DNA of 42,469 nucleotides from Gemmatimonadota bacterium (GCA_009692185.1 SHZT01000016.1:1-42469); one strand, 5' to 3'. Counted from the stretch's first letter, positions 32,745 to 41,053 are shown. The notes: generated by a model not told the origin, from the letters alone. Numbers and translations: made by a program.

Positions 32745-32778
32745 CGTCACCGCGTTCCTGGGCGAGGCCCGGGGAGCG

Positions 32779-33630
32779 GTGGATCGCGTCCTGGCGGATT
32801 GGTGCGCCATCGTCGAACGGGACCTCCCCGGGCCCGTTGGGGCGGCGATTGCCTACAGCCTGGGCGCGCCCGGCAAGCGGCTGCGTCCCGCGCTGGTGTT
32901 TGCGGCGTTCCAGGAGCTTGGCGGAATCGGCGACGTCGCGGCGCTGGCCGCGGCGGTCGAGGTCATTCACACCTATTCCCTGGTGCACGACGACCTGCCG
33001 TGCATGGATGACGACGACCTGCGGCGCGGCCGGCCCACGACGCACCGCAAGTTCGGCGTGGATGTCGCAACCGAAGCGGGCTTCCGCATGGTGCCCCTCG
33101 CGGCCCGCGTGCTGGCCGCGGGAGCCACCCGCCTGGGGTTGCCGGTTCAGGTCGCCGGTGACATGGCCGCCGAACTGTTCCGTGCCGCCGGGGGTGCCGG
33201 CATGATCGGTGGGCAGGTGCTGGATCTCGAAGCCGAGGGTCAGCCGCTGGCACTAGAGGGGCTGGCCGGCATCCATCGGCGGAAAACCGGCGCCTTGATT
33301 GCGGCCAGCGTGGTGGTCGGGGCGCTCGCGGCGGGGGTGCCTTCGGCGCAGGTCGAGGCGATGCGAGGCTATGGGGAGGAACTCGGGTTCGCGTTCCAGG
33401 TGGTGGACGACGTGCTCGATGCCACCGGGACCTCCGAGGAACTGGGCAAGACGGCCGGCAAGGATGCCCGCCAACGGAAGGCGACCTTTGCCGTCCTCCT
33501 TGGTGCCGAAGGAGCCATCGCGGAAGCTCGCGCGGCCGCTCGGCGTGCGGTAGACCGCCTTGGGGAAGCCCGCATAGATTCCAGACTGCTCGCCGGTATA
33601 GCGGACTTCGTGGTCACCCGGCGCTCCTAG
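32779..33630 (+). CDS. ispA: Polyprenyl (farnesyl/geranyl) diphosphate synthase
   Basis: A 283-residue trans-isoprenyl diphosphate synthase. The first aspartate-rich motif is DDLPCMDDDDLRRGRPTTH (about 72-90) and the second is DDVLD (about 212-216), with GKRLRPALVF and GGQVLDLEAE also present. Bulky residues just before the first motif suggest short-chain (C10-C20) products. Its place before dxs supports a role in isoprenoid precursor synthesis. GTG at 32779 is the first canonical start, but coding-like sequence in frame (AFLGEARGA) continues upstream to about 32743, so the true start may be further upstream at a rare codon. Confidence 0.92.
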   Translation: MDRVLADWCAIVERDLPGPVGAAIAYSLGAPGKRLRPALVFAAFQELGGIGDVAALAAAVEVIHTYSLVHDDLPCMDDDDLRRGRPTTHRKFGVDVATEAGFRMVPLAARVLAAGATRLGLPVQVAGDMAAELFRAAGGAGMIGGQVLDLEAEGQPLALEGLAGIHRRKTGALIAASVVVGALAAGVPSAQVEAMRGYGEELGFAFQVVDDVLDATGTSEELGKTAGKDARQRKATFAVLLGAEGAIAEARAAARRAVDRLGEARIDSRLLAGIADFVVTRRS

Positions 33631-33643
33631 GGGAACACGGCGA

Positions 33644-35545
33644 ATGAGCCTGCTCGCGTCCATCAAGAGTCCCGACGACATCAAGCGCATTCCGCGCGAC
33701 CAGTTGCCTAGGCTGGCGGACGAAGTCCGCCAGCGGCTGATCGATGTCGTGTCCCAGACCGGCGGCCACATCGGGGCCGGGCTGGGCGTGGTGGACCTCA
33801 CGGTCGCCATGCTGACCTCCTTCGACTCGCCGCGGGACAAGATCGTCTGGGACGTCGGGCACCAGGCCTACCCGTGGAAGATCCTCACCGGGCGGAACGA
33901 CGCGTTCCCCACCTTGCGGCAGGCCAAGGGCCTGTCTGGCTTCCTGCGCCGGGATGAAAGCCCGCACGACCACTTCGGCGCCGGCCACGCGGGAACGGCC
34001 CTCTCTGCGGCCGTCGGCATGGCGACGGCGCGGGACTTGAAGGGCGAATCGTTCCAGGTCGTGGCGGTGGTGGGCGATGGCGCCTTCACCTGCGGCTTGC
34101 CGTACGAGGCGATGAACAACGCCGGCCATTCGGACCGGGACATCATCCTCGTCCTCAATGACAACGGCATGTCCATCGCGCCGAACGTCGGGGCCATCAA
34201 CAAGTACCTGGGCTCGATCATTGCCAGTCCGGCGACCAACCGCCTGCGCGAGAAGGTGAAGGGCCTGATCGAAAAGGCGTCGCACGTGGTGGGCGGCAAG
34301 CCCATGATCGAGTTCGCCCAGAAACTCGAAGAGAGCGTCAAGAATCTCTGGTCGCCCGGCATGCTGTTCGAGGAGCTGGGCTTCCGCTATTTCGGGCCGA
34401 TCGAGGGCCACAACATGGAGGCCCTGCTCAAGGCCTTCGAGCTGGTCAAGGGCCTCAAGGGCCCGCGGGTCGTGCATGTCATTACCGAGAAGGGAAAGGG
34501 GTTCCCGTTCCCGGAGCCCGACGTCGAGAAGTTCCACGCCCGCAACCCGTACAACCCCGTCACTGGGGAACTGAAGCCTGCCACGAGTGGGCCGCCGTCC
34601 TGGACCAAGGTCTTCGGCACCGCGATCACCGAGCTGGCGGCCGAACATCCCGAGCTGGTGGCCATCACCGCGGCCATGCCGTCCGGCACCGGGACCGACA
34701 TTTTCAAGAAGAAATGGCCGGATCGTTTCTTCGACGTGGGAATTGCCGAGGGCCACGCGACAACGTTCGCGGCCGGCCTGGCCACGCAGGGCATTCGGCC
34801 CGTGGTCGCCATCTACTCGACGTTCCTCCAGCGGGCGTACGACAACGTCATTCACGACGTCGCGATCCAGAACCTGCCGGTCATCTTCGGCCTGGACCGC
34901 GCGGGCATGGTGGGCGCGGATGGCCAGACCCACATGGGCCTCTACGATATTGCCTACATGCTGGCGGTCCCGAACATGACCGTCACCCAGCCGATGGATG
35001 CCGCGGAAATGGTCGGTCTCCTGCGTTGCGCATTGGCCCACAAGGCCGGCCCGTTCAGCATTCGCTACCCGCGCGACAACGCACCCGCCGCCTCGCCGCC
35101 CGCCGCCGAAGTCGCCCCGGTTCCCTACGGAACGTGGGAAATGCTCCGGTCGGGAAAGGAATGTGCCGTGCTGGCGGTCGGGGTCATGTGCGGGCCGGCC
35201 ATGGAGGCTGCCGCGCTTCTCAAGCCCGACGGCTTCGACGTGAGCGTGGTCAACTGCCGGTTCATGAAGCCCCTCGACCGCGCCATGCTGGAAACGCTGG
35301 TGCGCAATCACCGGGTCCTCGTCACCGTGGAAGACGGTGCCGTGGTCAACGGATTCGGGGCTTACCTCTCGACCATCGTCTCCGAGATCGCGCCCGACGT
35401 GCGGGTCGTGGTGATGGGCGCCGAAGATCGCACGTATGAACACGCCTCCCGCCCGGCCCAGCTGGCCGAGGTTGGTCTGACGGGGCGGGGCATTGCCGAC
35501 CGGGTCCGGGTGGCCGCGGCCCAGGAGAGCACGGTCGGCGCATGA
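33644..35545 (+). CDS. dxs: 1-deoxy-D-xylulose-5-phosphate synthase
   Basis: A 633-residue thiamine-diphosphate enzyme catalysing the first step of the MEP pathway (pyruvate plus glyceraldehyde 3-phosphate). The ThDP motif begins at GDGAFTCG (about 145) and ends with LNDNGMSI. The pyrimidine domain carries DVGIAEGHATTFAAGLA and GADGQTHMGLYD, followed by a transketolase C domain. The usual Gln after the catalytic Glu (AEQH) is Gly here (AEGH), a mild variation. ATG overlap with nadK. Confidence 0.95.
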   Translation: MSLLASIKSPDDIKRIPRDQLPRLADEVRQRLIDVVSQTGGHIGAGLGVVDLTVAMLTSFDSPRDKIVWDVGHQAYPWKILTGRNDAFPTLRQAKGLSGFLRRDESPHDHFGAGHAGTALSAAVGMATARDLKGESFQVVAVVGDGAFTCGLPYEAMNNAGHSDRDIILVLNDNGMSIAPNVGAINKYLGSIIASPATNRLREKVKGLIEKASHVVGGKPMIEFAQKLEESVKNLWSPGMLFEELGFRYFGPIEGHNMEALLKAFELVKGLKGPRVVHVITEKGKGFPFPEPDVEKFHARNPYNPVTGELKPATSGPPSWTKVFGTAITELAAEHPELVAITAAMPSGTGTDIFKKKWPDRFFDVGIAEGHATTFAAGLATQGIRPVVAIYSTFLQRAYDNVIHDVAIQNLPVIFGLDRAGMVGADGQTHMGLYDIAYMLAVPNMTVTQPMDAAEMVGLLRCALAHKAGPFSIRYPRDNAPAASPPAAEVAPVPYGTWEMLRSGKECAVLAVGVMCGPAMEAAALLKPDGFDVSVVNCRFMKPLDRAMLETLVRNHRVLVTVEDGAVVNGFGAYLSTIVSEIAPDVRVVVMGAEDRTYEHASRPAQLAEVGLTGRGIADRVRVAAAQESTVGA

Positions 35546-36405
35546 ACGTGGGGGTGGTGGGAAACCCCAGGTACCGCAACCTTCGCGGCCTCCTGGCCCG
35601 CCTCGTCGCCCTCGCCCCAAAGTTCGGGTTCGAGCTGTGCGGTGAGGACAAGATCGCGGAACTGTGGCCCGCCCCGGTTCCATTGCTGCACGCCAAGCCG
35701 CTGGATCTCCTCCTCACGTTTGGCGGCGACGGCACCCTCCTCCGCGGCGCACGCATCACCATTCCGCAGGACGTTCCCATACTCGGCGTCAACATCGGGC
35801 GGGTGGGCTTCCTGGCGCGCGCCACCCCGCAGACCCTGGAAGCGGCGCTCGAAGCCATTGCGAACAAGCAATACAACACCGAGCTGCGGCGTATCCTGGA
35901 GGCGGTGATCGAGGGGGCCGACGGGATTCGGCGGCCGGCCGCATCGGCGGTGAACGACGTGGTCGTGCACAAGACGGGGGTCGCCCGCGTAATCCACCTG
36001 CGGGTCAACATCGGCGATGAGGCCGTGGGACAGTACAGCGCCGATGGCATCGTGGTGGCCACCCAGACCGGCTCGACCGCCTACTCGCTGTCGGCGGGTG
36101 GGCCGGTCGTCGTGCCCGGGGTGGACGCCATGGTCATCACGGCCATTTGCCCCCACACGCTCGCCGTACGCCCTATCGTCGCGCCGGGATCCGCCACCAT
36201 CACCATCGAGGTCGTCCCGCCGTGGACCGACCAGGTCCTGGTGTCCTATGACGGCCAGACCGGCACGGCCCTCCAGGCCCATGACCGGGTGATCGTCAGC
36301 CAGGGCTCGGCCAGCGTTCGTTTGATCAAGCTCGGAACAGAAGGGTTCTTTGCCCGCCTCGCCCGCAAGCTACACTGGGGCGATCTGAGCGACCGCCAGC
36401 GGTAG
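35542..36405 (+). CDS. nadK: NAD kinase
   Basis: A 287-residue NadK that phosphorylates NAD to NADP. Motifs are TFGGDGTLLRGAR (about 65-77), GVNIGRVGFLA, NDVVVHK, and the glycine-rich DGIVVATQTGSTAYSLSAGGP. The start is ATG overlapping the dxs stop (ATGA). It is followed by the 116-base gap with repeat arms and then recN, a common nadK-recN pairing. Confidence 0.95.
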   Translation: MNVGVVGNPRYRNLRGLLARLVALAPKFGFELCGEDKIAELWPAPVPLLHAKPLDLLLTFGGDGTLLRGARITIPQDVPILGVNIGRVGFLARATPQTLEAALEAIANKQYNTELRRILEAVIEGADGIRRPAASAVNDVVVHKTGVARVIHLRVNIGDEAVGQYSADGIVVATQTGSTAYSLSAGGPVVVPGVDAMVITAICPHTLAVRPIVAPGSATITIEVVPPWTDQVLVSYDGQTGTALQAHDRVIVSQGSASVRLIKLGTEGFFARLARKLHWGDLSDRQR

Positions 36406-36408
36406 GAT

Positions 36409-36432
36409 GAAGGGAAAGGGAAAAGGGAAAAG
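36409..36432. repeat. Purine-only 7-mer arm in the nadK-recN gap (left arm)
   Basis: 24 bases of uninterrupted purine just after the nadK stop, built from three 7-mers of the GGGAAAA type. This is the same unit as in rsmA 16 kb away. It is complementary to the pyrimidine arm 49 bases downstream. It has three closely spaced GGG runs, one short of a full G-quadruplex motif. Confidence 0.88.
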
Positions 36433-36481
36433 TGGAACTCATGACGATCCCTTCCGGCCCGTGCCCGAGCTGATGCGCCTA

Positions 36482-36511
36482 CCTTTTCCCTTTTCCCATT
36501 TCCCATTTCCC
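36482..36511. repeat. 4x7-mer pyrimidine arm directly before recN (right arm)
   Basis: Four 7-base units, two CCTTTTC and two CCATTTC, ending ten bases before the recN ATG. CCC runs are spaced four bases apart, so the minus strand has a four-run G-quadruplex motif. Together with the left arm it would make an 18-bp or longer mRNA stem occupying the whole gap, followed by a T-rich stretch. Confidence 0.88.
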
Positions 36512-36521
36512 GTCTTTTCTG

Positions 36522-38195
36522 ATGCTGACTGAACTCAGAGTCAAAGACCTGGCTGTCATCGCGGACGTGACGATCCCGCTCCGGGCCGGGCTCAACGTGC
36601 TCACCGGCGAAACCGGGGCGGGGAAGTCCATGCTGGTGGATGCCCTCGCCCTCCTCCTCGGCGAGCGCGCCAGTGGAGACCTGGTGCGCCCCGGTGCCGA
36701 CCGCGCGGTGGTCGAGGCGGTGTTCGACATCGGCAAGGATGCGGACGTCGCCCGCACGGCGGACGAGCTGGGCGTGGACTTGGGAGACGAAGGCCTCGTG
36801 GTCCGGCGGGAAATCAGCGCCGGCGGCCGGAACCGCGCGTGGGCGAACGGCAGCCCGACCACCGTCGCGGCACTGGGGAAGCTCGGAAGCTTCCTGGTCG
36901 ATCTCCATGGCCAGCACGAGGCGCAGTCACTCCTGAAGCCAGCCGCCCAGCGGGACATCCTCGATGCTTTTGGCGGCGCCGAAGGAGAACGGCGGCGCGT
37001 GCGGGTCGGGTTCGACACGGCTGAAGAGTTGCGTCAGCGGGAAGCCGAGCTCAGCCGCCGCCGGGACGACATCCGGAAGCGCGCGGACTACTTGCGCCAT
37101 GTCCTCAAGGAGATCACCGGCGCCCAGATCAGGCCGGGAGAGGACGAATCCCTCGAGTCAGAGGCGCGCCGCCTGGGTCATGCTGAAGAGCTGACCCGCC
37201 TGGCGGCCCGCCTGGCAGACATTCTCGAGGGAGACGACGAGCGGGGCGCAGCGCCATCCCTGGGTGCCGCGGACAAGGCGCTTACGGCGCTGGAGCGAAT
37301 CGACCCCGATACCGGGAAATGGCGGGCGTTGCTGGACGCAGCCATCGCCCAGGTAGACGAGCTCGCCCGGCTGGCCAGGGACTACGGTGCCGGCGTCGAG
37401 CTGGACCCCGGCCGTTTGGGCGAGGTCGAGCGGCGCCGGGACCTGCTCTATCGGCTCCGGCAGAAGTACGGCGCCACCGTGGACCAGATCCTCGAGACCG
37501 GGAACGAAGCCAAGAAGGAACTGGACACGCTGGACACGGCCGACGGCGACCTCGCCGCCCTGTCGGAGCGGCGCGCTGCGGTCGAGCGTGAACTGGAAGA
37601 AGCGTGTAGCGTGCTCACGAAGAAACGCCGGGCGGCCGCCACCCGCCTCTCGCGGGCTGTGGAGCACTTGCTGCCCGGTCTGGGTCTCCCGGGAGGCAAG
37701 TTCTCCGTAGAGATCAAGGCGCTCGAGTCCCCCAGCGGGAGCGGGGCGGACCAGGTCGCGTTCCTGGTCCAGCTGAACGTTGGCCTCGAGCCTCGGCCTC
37801 TCGCCCAGGTGGCGAGCGGCGGAGAGCTGTCCCGGCTCATGCTCGCGCTCAAGGTGGTGCTGGCCGCGCACGACGCGGTGCCCACGCTGGTCTTCGACGA
37901 AGTGGATTCGGGCGTCGGCGCCGAGGTGGGGATCCAGGTGGCCGAGGCGCTGGCGAAGGTGGGAGAGTCGCGCCAGGTGCTGGTGATCACGCACCTCGCG
38001 CAAATCGCGGCCCGCGCGCGGCACCACGTCAAGGTGACCAAGGCGCCGAAGCAGGGCGTCGCGACGGCCGATGTGTCGGTGCTGGACGCGGGGGAGCGTA
38101 TCGAAGAGGTGGCGCGGTTGCTGGGTGGCGTGAAGGATCCCTCGCTACGCCGGCACGCAGAGGAGTTGCTTTCGGGAAAGGCGTCTAGGGAGTAG
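36522..38195 (+). CDS. recN: DNA repair protein RecN
   Basis: A 557-residue SMC-like ATPase active in double-strand break repair. Walker A is GETGAGKSML (about 30-39), followed by DLHGQHEAQSLL. A coiled-coil middle (about 165-370) precedes the signature VASGGELSRLMLALK and Walker B TLVFDEVDSGVGAEVG. The ATG at 36522 gives the standard N-terminus, but it has no purine-rich ribosome-binding site: the bases upstream are the pyrimidine repeat arm. The 3' end overlaps the convergent gene by 11 bases. Confidence 0.95.
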   Translation: MLTELRVKDLAVIADVTIPLRAGLNVLTGETGAGKSMLVDALALLLGERASGDLVRPGADRAVVEAVFDIGKDADVARTADELGVDLGDEGLVVRREISAGGRNRAWANGSPTTVAALGKLGSFLVDLHGQHEAQSLLKPAAQRDILDAFGGAEGERRRVRVGFDTAEELRQREAELSRRRDDIRKRADYLRHVLKEITGAQIRPGEDESLESEARRLGHAEELTRLAARLADILEGDDERGAAPSLGAADKALTALERIDPDTGKWRALLDAAIAQVDELARLARDYGAGVELDPGRLGEVERRRDLLYRLRQKYGATVDQILETGNEAKKELDTLDTADGDLAALSERRAAVERELEEACSVLTKKRRAAATRLSRAVEHLLPGLGLPGGKFSVEIKALESPSGSGADQVAFLVQLNVGLEPRPLAQVASGGELSRLMLALKVVLAAHDAVPTLVFDEVDSGVGAEVGIQVAEALAKVGESRQVLVITHLAQIAARARHHVKVTKAPKQGVATADVSVLDAGERIEEVARLLGGVKDPSLRRHAEELLSGKASRE

Positions 38196-39708
38196 TCGCG
38201 CTCCCGCCCCATAGTCTGTAGTAGAACCGCAAATACATCGTGAGCGTGGTGGCCTTGGGCACGAACCCGCCCGAACCGGTGTACACCGCCGAGTATGTCA
38301 GTCCCGCCTCGACCGGAAGTTTCTTCGCTCCGCCCACCGACCGGTATTGGATTCCGCCCGTGAAACTGGTTGCCTGCACTTCGGTGCGCACGCCGATGGA
38401 GTCCGCGTTGGGCGTACCCGAATAGCGGTCGGCGCCCTTGCGATAATAGGTGGCGCCGGCATACACCCGGAACGCCTCGCTGAGACGGATGCCCGGGAAG
38501 GCAGAAAGGGAAATCTCGTCTCCGAGGTCCCGCTTTACCCGCACGACGGGAGCGGCGTTGATGATCCGCTCCTGGGGTGACACCCGGCGATCGAGTTCGT
38601 CAGGGAACTGGCGGTTGTAGGACGCGGCGAGCGACAGCGCGATGGCCGTGCCGGGCTCGAATGCCGCCTCGAAGCCGCCGTTCACGTCGAGTTGCCCGTC
38701 AGCCGGCGCGATGTCAATCAGGTTGAGCGGCGAGTCGCGCTTGCCCGTGGGCAGGCGGGTTCCGCCGAACAGCACGACGCGCGCGTGCGGGTCCTGCACG
38801 ACTCCGAACCGCAGACCCAGCTCGGCGTCTCCCAGCCCCGTCACCTTGGTGTACCGGAACGCGGACGCGTTGTAGCCGAGCCCGGCCTCGGTGAAGACGC
38901 TCTGCACGTCGCTCGCGCGGAGGCGCGCGGCGGGCAGGGGCATCGTCAGGGTGGAGGAGATTCCCGTCACGCCGCAGGCGACCAGGTCGGTCCACAACTG
39001 GCTCACCGCGGATGCGATCGCGATACCGGCGGCGGAAGCGGCGGTTGGCGCGGCCGCGGGAGGAATGCCGGCACCCGTGCCCGCAAGGGCGGCGAGATTG
39101 GCGCTTATGCCTTGGGTGCGGGTCAGCACGGGTTGCGGGGCGGCGCACGTCGCCGTCGCCGCGGCGATTCGCTGGGACAACTGCGTCGCGGCCGCGCTCA
39201 GTTGGGCGAGCAGGCTGGTGATTTGCGCGGCGCCGGCGCCGTTGCCGGACGGCGGCAGGTTCTGATTCCAGCCCGCGTTCCCCTTGGTGCTGTCGAGCGT
39301 GAGGGTGGCGTTCATGCGCGTGACCACGACCGGGAGCGTGCCGCTCACAGTGAGCCGCTCTCCCAGGCCGACGGCGAATTCCAGCGGGAACGGGCGGACA
39401 TCTGCGTCGAGCGCGGTTTTCATGGCGCCCAGCGTGAGCCGGTAGGTGTTGTTGTTCGTGATGCTGCGAACCGCCGCCTCGGCCGCCGCGAGCGTGGGGA
39501 AAAGGTTTGCTCCGGCGCTGTCGGAGGACGCCAGGCTCGTGAGCAGCACCTCGGTGCCGGCCGTGTCGAGGACGCGGTCCCAGCTCTTCCATGACGGCGT
39601 GAAGGCCCACCTGAGGACGCCGGCGGGGAGCACGCGCGCGTCGGGGATCTGGGCGCGGAGGGGCAGGGCGGCGAGAAGCAAAGCGGCCGCCACGAAGAGT
39701 CGCTTCAT
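38185..39708 (-). CDS. Secreted protein of unknown function, probable outer-membrane beta-barrel
   Basis: A 507-residue protein with a clear Sec signal peptide (MKRLFVAAALLLAALPLRA, cleavage after about 19). Residues about 150-240 are Ala/Ser/Thr-rich, helical and low-complexity. The remainder has alternating hydrophobic/polar stretches with aromatic residues, ending in a strand terminating YLRFYYRLWGG and then ATTP, typical of outer-membrane barrels. I do not recognise a specific family. It lies 28 bases after the desaturase gene and is probably co-transcribed with it. It may be a transport or porin-like protein. Confidence 0.72.
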   Translation of the reverse strand: MKRLFVAAALLLAALPLRAQIPDARVLPAGVLRWAFTPSWKSWDRVLDTAGTEVLLTSLASSDSAGANLFPTLAAAEAAVRSITNNNTYRLTLGAMKTALDADVRPFPLEFAVGLGERLTVSGTLPVVVTRMNATLTLDSTKGNAGWNQNLPPSGNGAGAAQITSLLAQLSAAATQLSQRIAAATATCAAPQPVLTRTQGISANLAALAGTGAGIPPAAAPTAASAAGIAIASAVSQLWTDLVACGVTGISSTLTMPLPAARLRASDVQSVFTEAGLGYNASAFRYTKVTGLGDAELGLRFGVVQDPHARVVLFGGTRLPTGKRDSPLNLIDIAPADGQLDVNGGFEAAFEPGTAIALSLAASYNRQFPDELDRRVSPQERIINAAPVVRVKRDLGDEISLSAFPGIRLSEAFRVYAGATYYRKGADRYSGTPNADSIGVRTEVQATSFTGGIQYRSVGGAKKLPVEAGLTYSAVYTGSGGFVPKATTLTMYLRFYYRLWGGSATTP

Positions 39709-39736
39709 GACGGCCGGAATCTAACCCGCTTCGACG

Positions 39737-40747
39737 TCAGCGACCCGCGCGAATCATCTCCACGTCGGGCGTGTACTCCTCGGTCATCGCCACGTTGTTG
39801 CGTTCGCGGCGCACCACGCGGGACCAGAGCGAAAGCTTGGGATCGAACAGGAACTGGAGCAGTAGCCGGCCCCACGACTGGTGGGACTTGAGCGGCACGT
39901 ACAGCTCGGGCGCGATCGCGTTGATCTCGGGCAGCTTGCTCCACGGCACCGAGGGGAGATCGTGGTGCTCGTTATGGTAACCCACGTTGAACGCGATCTT
40001 GTTGAGCGCGCCGTAGTAGCTGAACGTTTCCTGCTCGTCCTCCCCCGTGAGATAGTGGCGCTGGATCCACCGGGCGCCCAGCGGGTGCAGGCCGATCGAG
40101 AACAACAGCGACAGGGTGAAGTAGACCACGGCGCCGGGGCCGAACACGAACCACACGGCGACATTCACCACCATCTGCACCAGCCAGTTCACGGCCGTCA
40201 GGCCGTCGAACAGCTGGATTTCCTTGAGCCGGAACGGGCGTGCCATCTGGAAGAACGCGTACAGCAGGAGCCAGGTCGCCTTGCCGAACGCCGAGTGTCC
40301 GATGAGGCGCGCTTCCCATTCGCTCGGCACGTCCGCGTCCAGCTCGTACACCCCCTGGAAGGCGTGGTGCTTGAGGTGGTACTTCTGGAACGATGCGTAG
40401 CTGGGGAAGGCGAGCGGCAGGTTGGCCAGCAGTCCCGTGATGATGTTCCCGATCCGCTGCTTGAAAACCAGCTTGTGCGTGGCCTCGTGGATCATCACGA
40501 ACAGCGAGTGATTGGCGAAGGCGCCCACGCACCATGCGAGGAGCGCGATGGCCCACCACGGCTTGTCGGCTATGAGCGCGGCAAGAACGAACTGGAACGT
40601 GACGAGGCCGAGCGTGAACCAGAACGTGCTCGAATCCGTCCCGATGAGTTGCCGGACTTCGGGGTGGGTCTTGAGGATGTCCTTGGTGCGAGCGCGGTGG
40701 GGCTCGGCAATTGTGGAATGACGAAAATCGGTGGTTTCGCCGCTCAT
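39737..40747 (-). CDS. Membrane fatty-acid desaturase, sphingolipid delta-4 desaturase-like
   Basis: A 336-residue integral membrane di-iron desaturase. All three histidine boxes are present: HEATH, HLKHH and HNEHH. The N-terminal HRARTKDILKTHPEVRQLIG and the C-terminal FNVGYHNEHHDLPSVPWSKLP closely recall eukaryotic dihydroceramide delta-4 desaturases (DEGS family) rather than bacterial acyl-lipid desaturases. Several transmembrane segments are visible (about 45-90 and 155-210). Likely substrates are a ceramide-like or other long-chain lipid, which is inference. Start is ATG at 40747; a TTG two codons upstream (40753) is possible. Confidence 0.87.
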   Translation of the reverse strand: MSGETTDFRHSTIAEPHRARTKDILKTHPEVRQLIGTDSSTFWFTLGLVTFQFVLAALIADKPWWAIALLAWCVGAFANHSLFVMIHEATHKLVFKQRIGNIITGLLANLPLAFPSYASFQKYHLKHHAFQGVYELDADVPSEWEARLIGHSAFGKATWLLLYAFFQMARPFRLKEIQLFDGLTAVNWLVQMVVNVAVWFVFGPGAVVYFTLSLLFSIGLHPLGARWIQRHYLTGEDEQETFSYYGALNKIAFNVGYHNEHHDLPSVPWSKLPEINAIAPELYVPLKSHQSWGRLLLQFLFDPKLSLWSRVVRRERNNVAMTEEYTPDVEMIRAGR

Positions 40748-40781
40748 TGCCAACCTGGGCTGAAGGACTGTTGGTAACTCG

Positions 40782-40813
40782 CGCGTGAAACGCGATCCGC
40801 GCCGGAAGGCGCG
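40782..40813. other. Two adjacent hairpins between the desaturase gene and tRNA-Leu
   Basis: CGCG-TGAAA-CGCG (40782-40794) and CGCGCC-GGAA-GGCGCG (40798-40813, with a GNRA-type tetraloop) lie side by side in the 133-base gap before the tRNA. No T-run follows. They could be part of the desaturase leader (minus strand) or a boundary structure. Confidence 0.45.
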
Positions 40814-40841
40814 CTCAAGAAGTTAGCCGGGGCGGGGAAGG

Positions 40842-40871
40842 TTGTGAAGCATTGGGGCCCTCCGCCATGTT
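40842..40871 (+). promoter_or_regulatory. Possible promoter for tRNA-Leu
   Basis: TTGTGA (40842-40847), an 18-base spacer and CATGTT (40866-40871) sit ten bases before the mature tRNA start. Both boxes are imperfect; the main support is the position. Confidence 0.3.
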
Positions 40872-40880
40872 TCCGCGCTG

Positions 40881-40963
40881 GCCCGGGTGGTGTAATGGTA
40901 GACACTGGGGACTTAAAATCCCCTGGGGGCAACCCCGTGCAGGTTCGAGTCCTGCCCCGGGCA
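40881..40963 (+). tRNA. tRNA-Leu (anticodon UAA)
   Basis: An 83-base class II tRNA with long variable arm. The acceptor stem is GCCCGGG with CCCGGGC and discriminator A. The D stem is GTGT/ACAC. The anticodon stem is GGGGA/TCCCC with loop CTTAAAA, putting anticodon TAA at 40914-40916. The variable arm has GGGG/CCCC, and the T arm is CAGG-TTCGAGT-CCTG. The 3' CCA is not encoded. A recombinase gene follows, so its 3' part is a likely integration site. Confidence 0.96.
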
Positions 40964-41006
40964 TAACGACTTACGCGGCCGGTGTTCCCCATGCGGTGCG
41001 GGGCTT

Positions 41007-41026
41007 GGTGGGACAAGTGGTGGGAC
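41007..41026. repeat. Direct repeat GGTGGGAC (x2) between tRNA-Leu and the recombinase gene
   Basis: Two exact GGTGGGAC copies (41007-41014 and 41019-41026) are spaced 12 bases start to start, about one helical turn. GGGCGCA also occurs twice nearby (41034-41040 and 41053-41059). Such closely spaced direct repeats beside an integrase gene may be arm-type binding sites; this is inference. Confidence 0.4.
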
Positions 41027-41053
41027 GCCATACGGGCGCATAAACCCCATAGG

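Noticed and set aside
1462-36511. Short repeat tracts considered as CRISPR arrays
   Set aside because: Units are 7-9 bases, contiguous without spacers, limited to about four copies and embedded in genes. No cas genes are present.
38185-38195. Shared terminator between recN and the convergent secreted-protein gene
   Set aside because: The two genes overlap by 11 bases, leaving no room, and no hairpin with a T-run was seen at either end.
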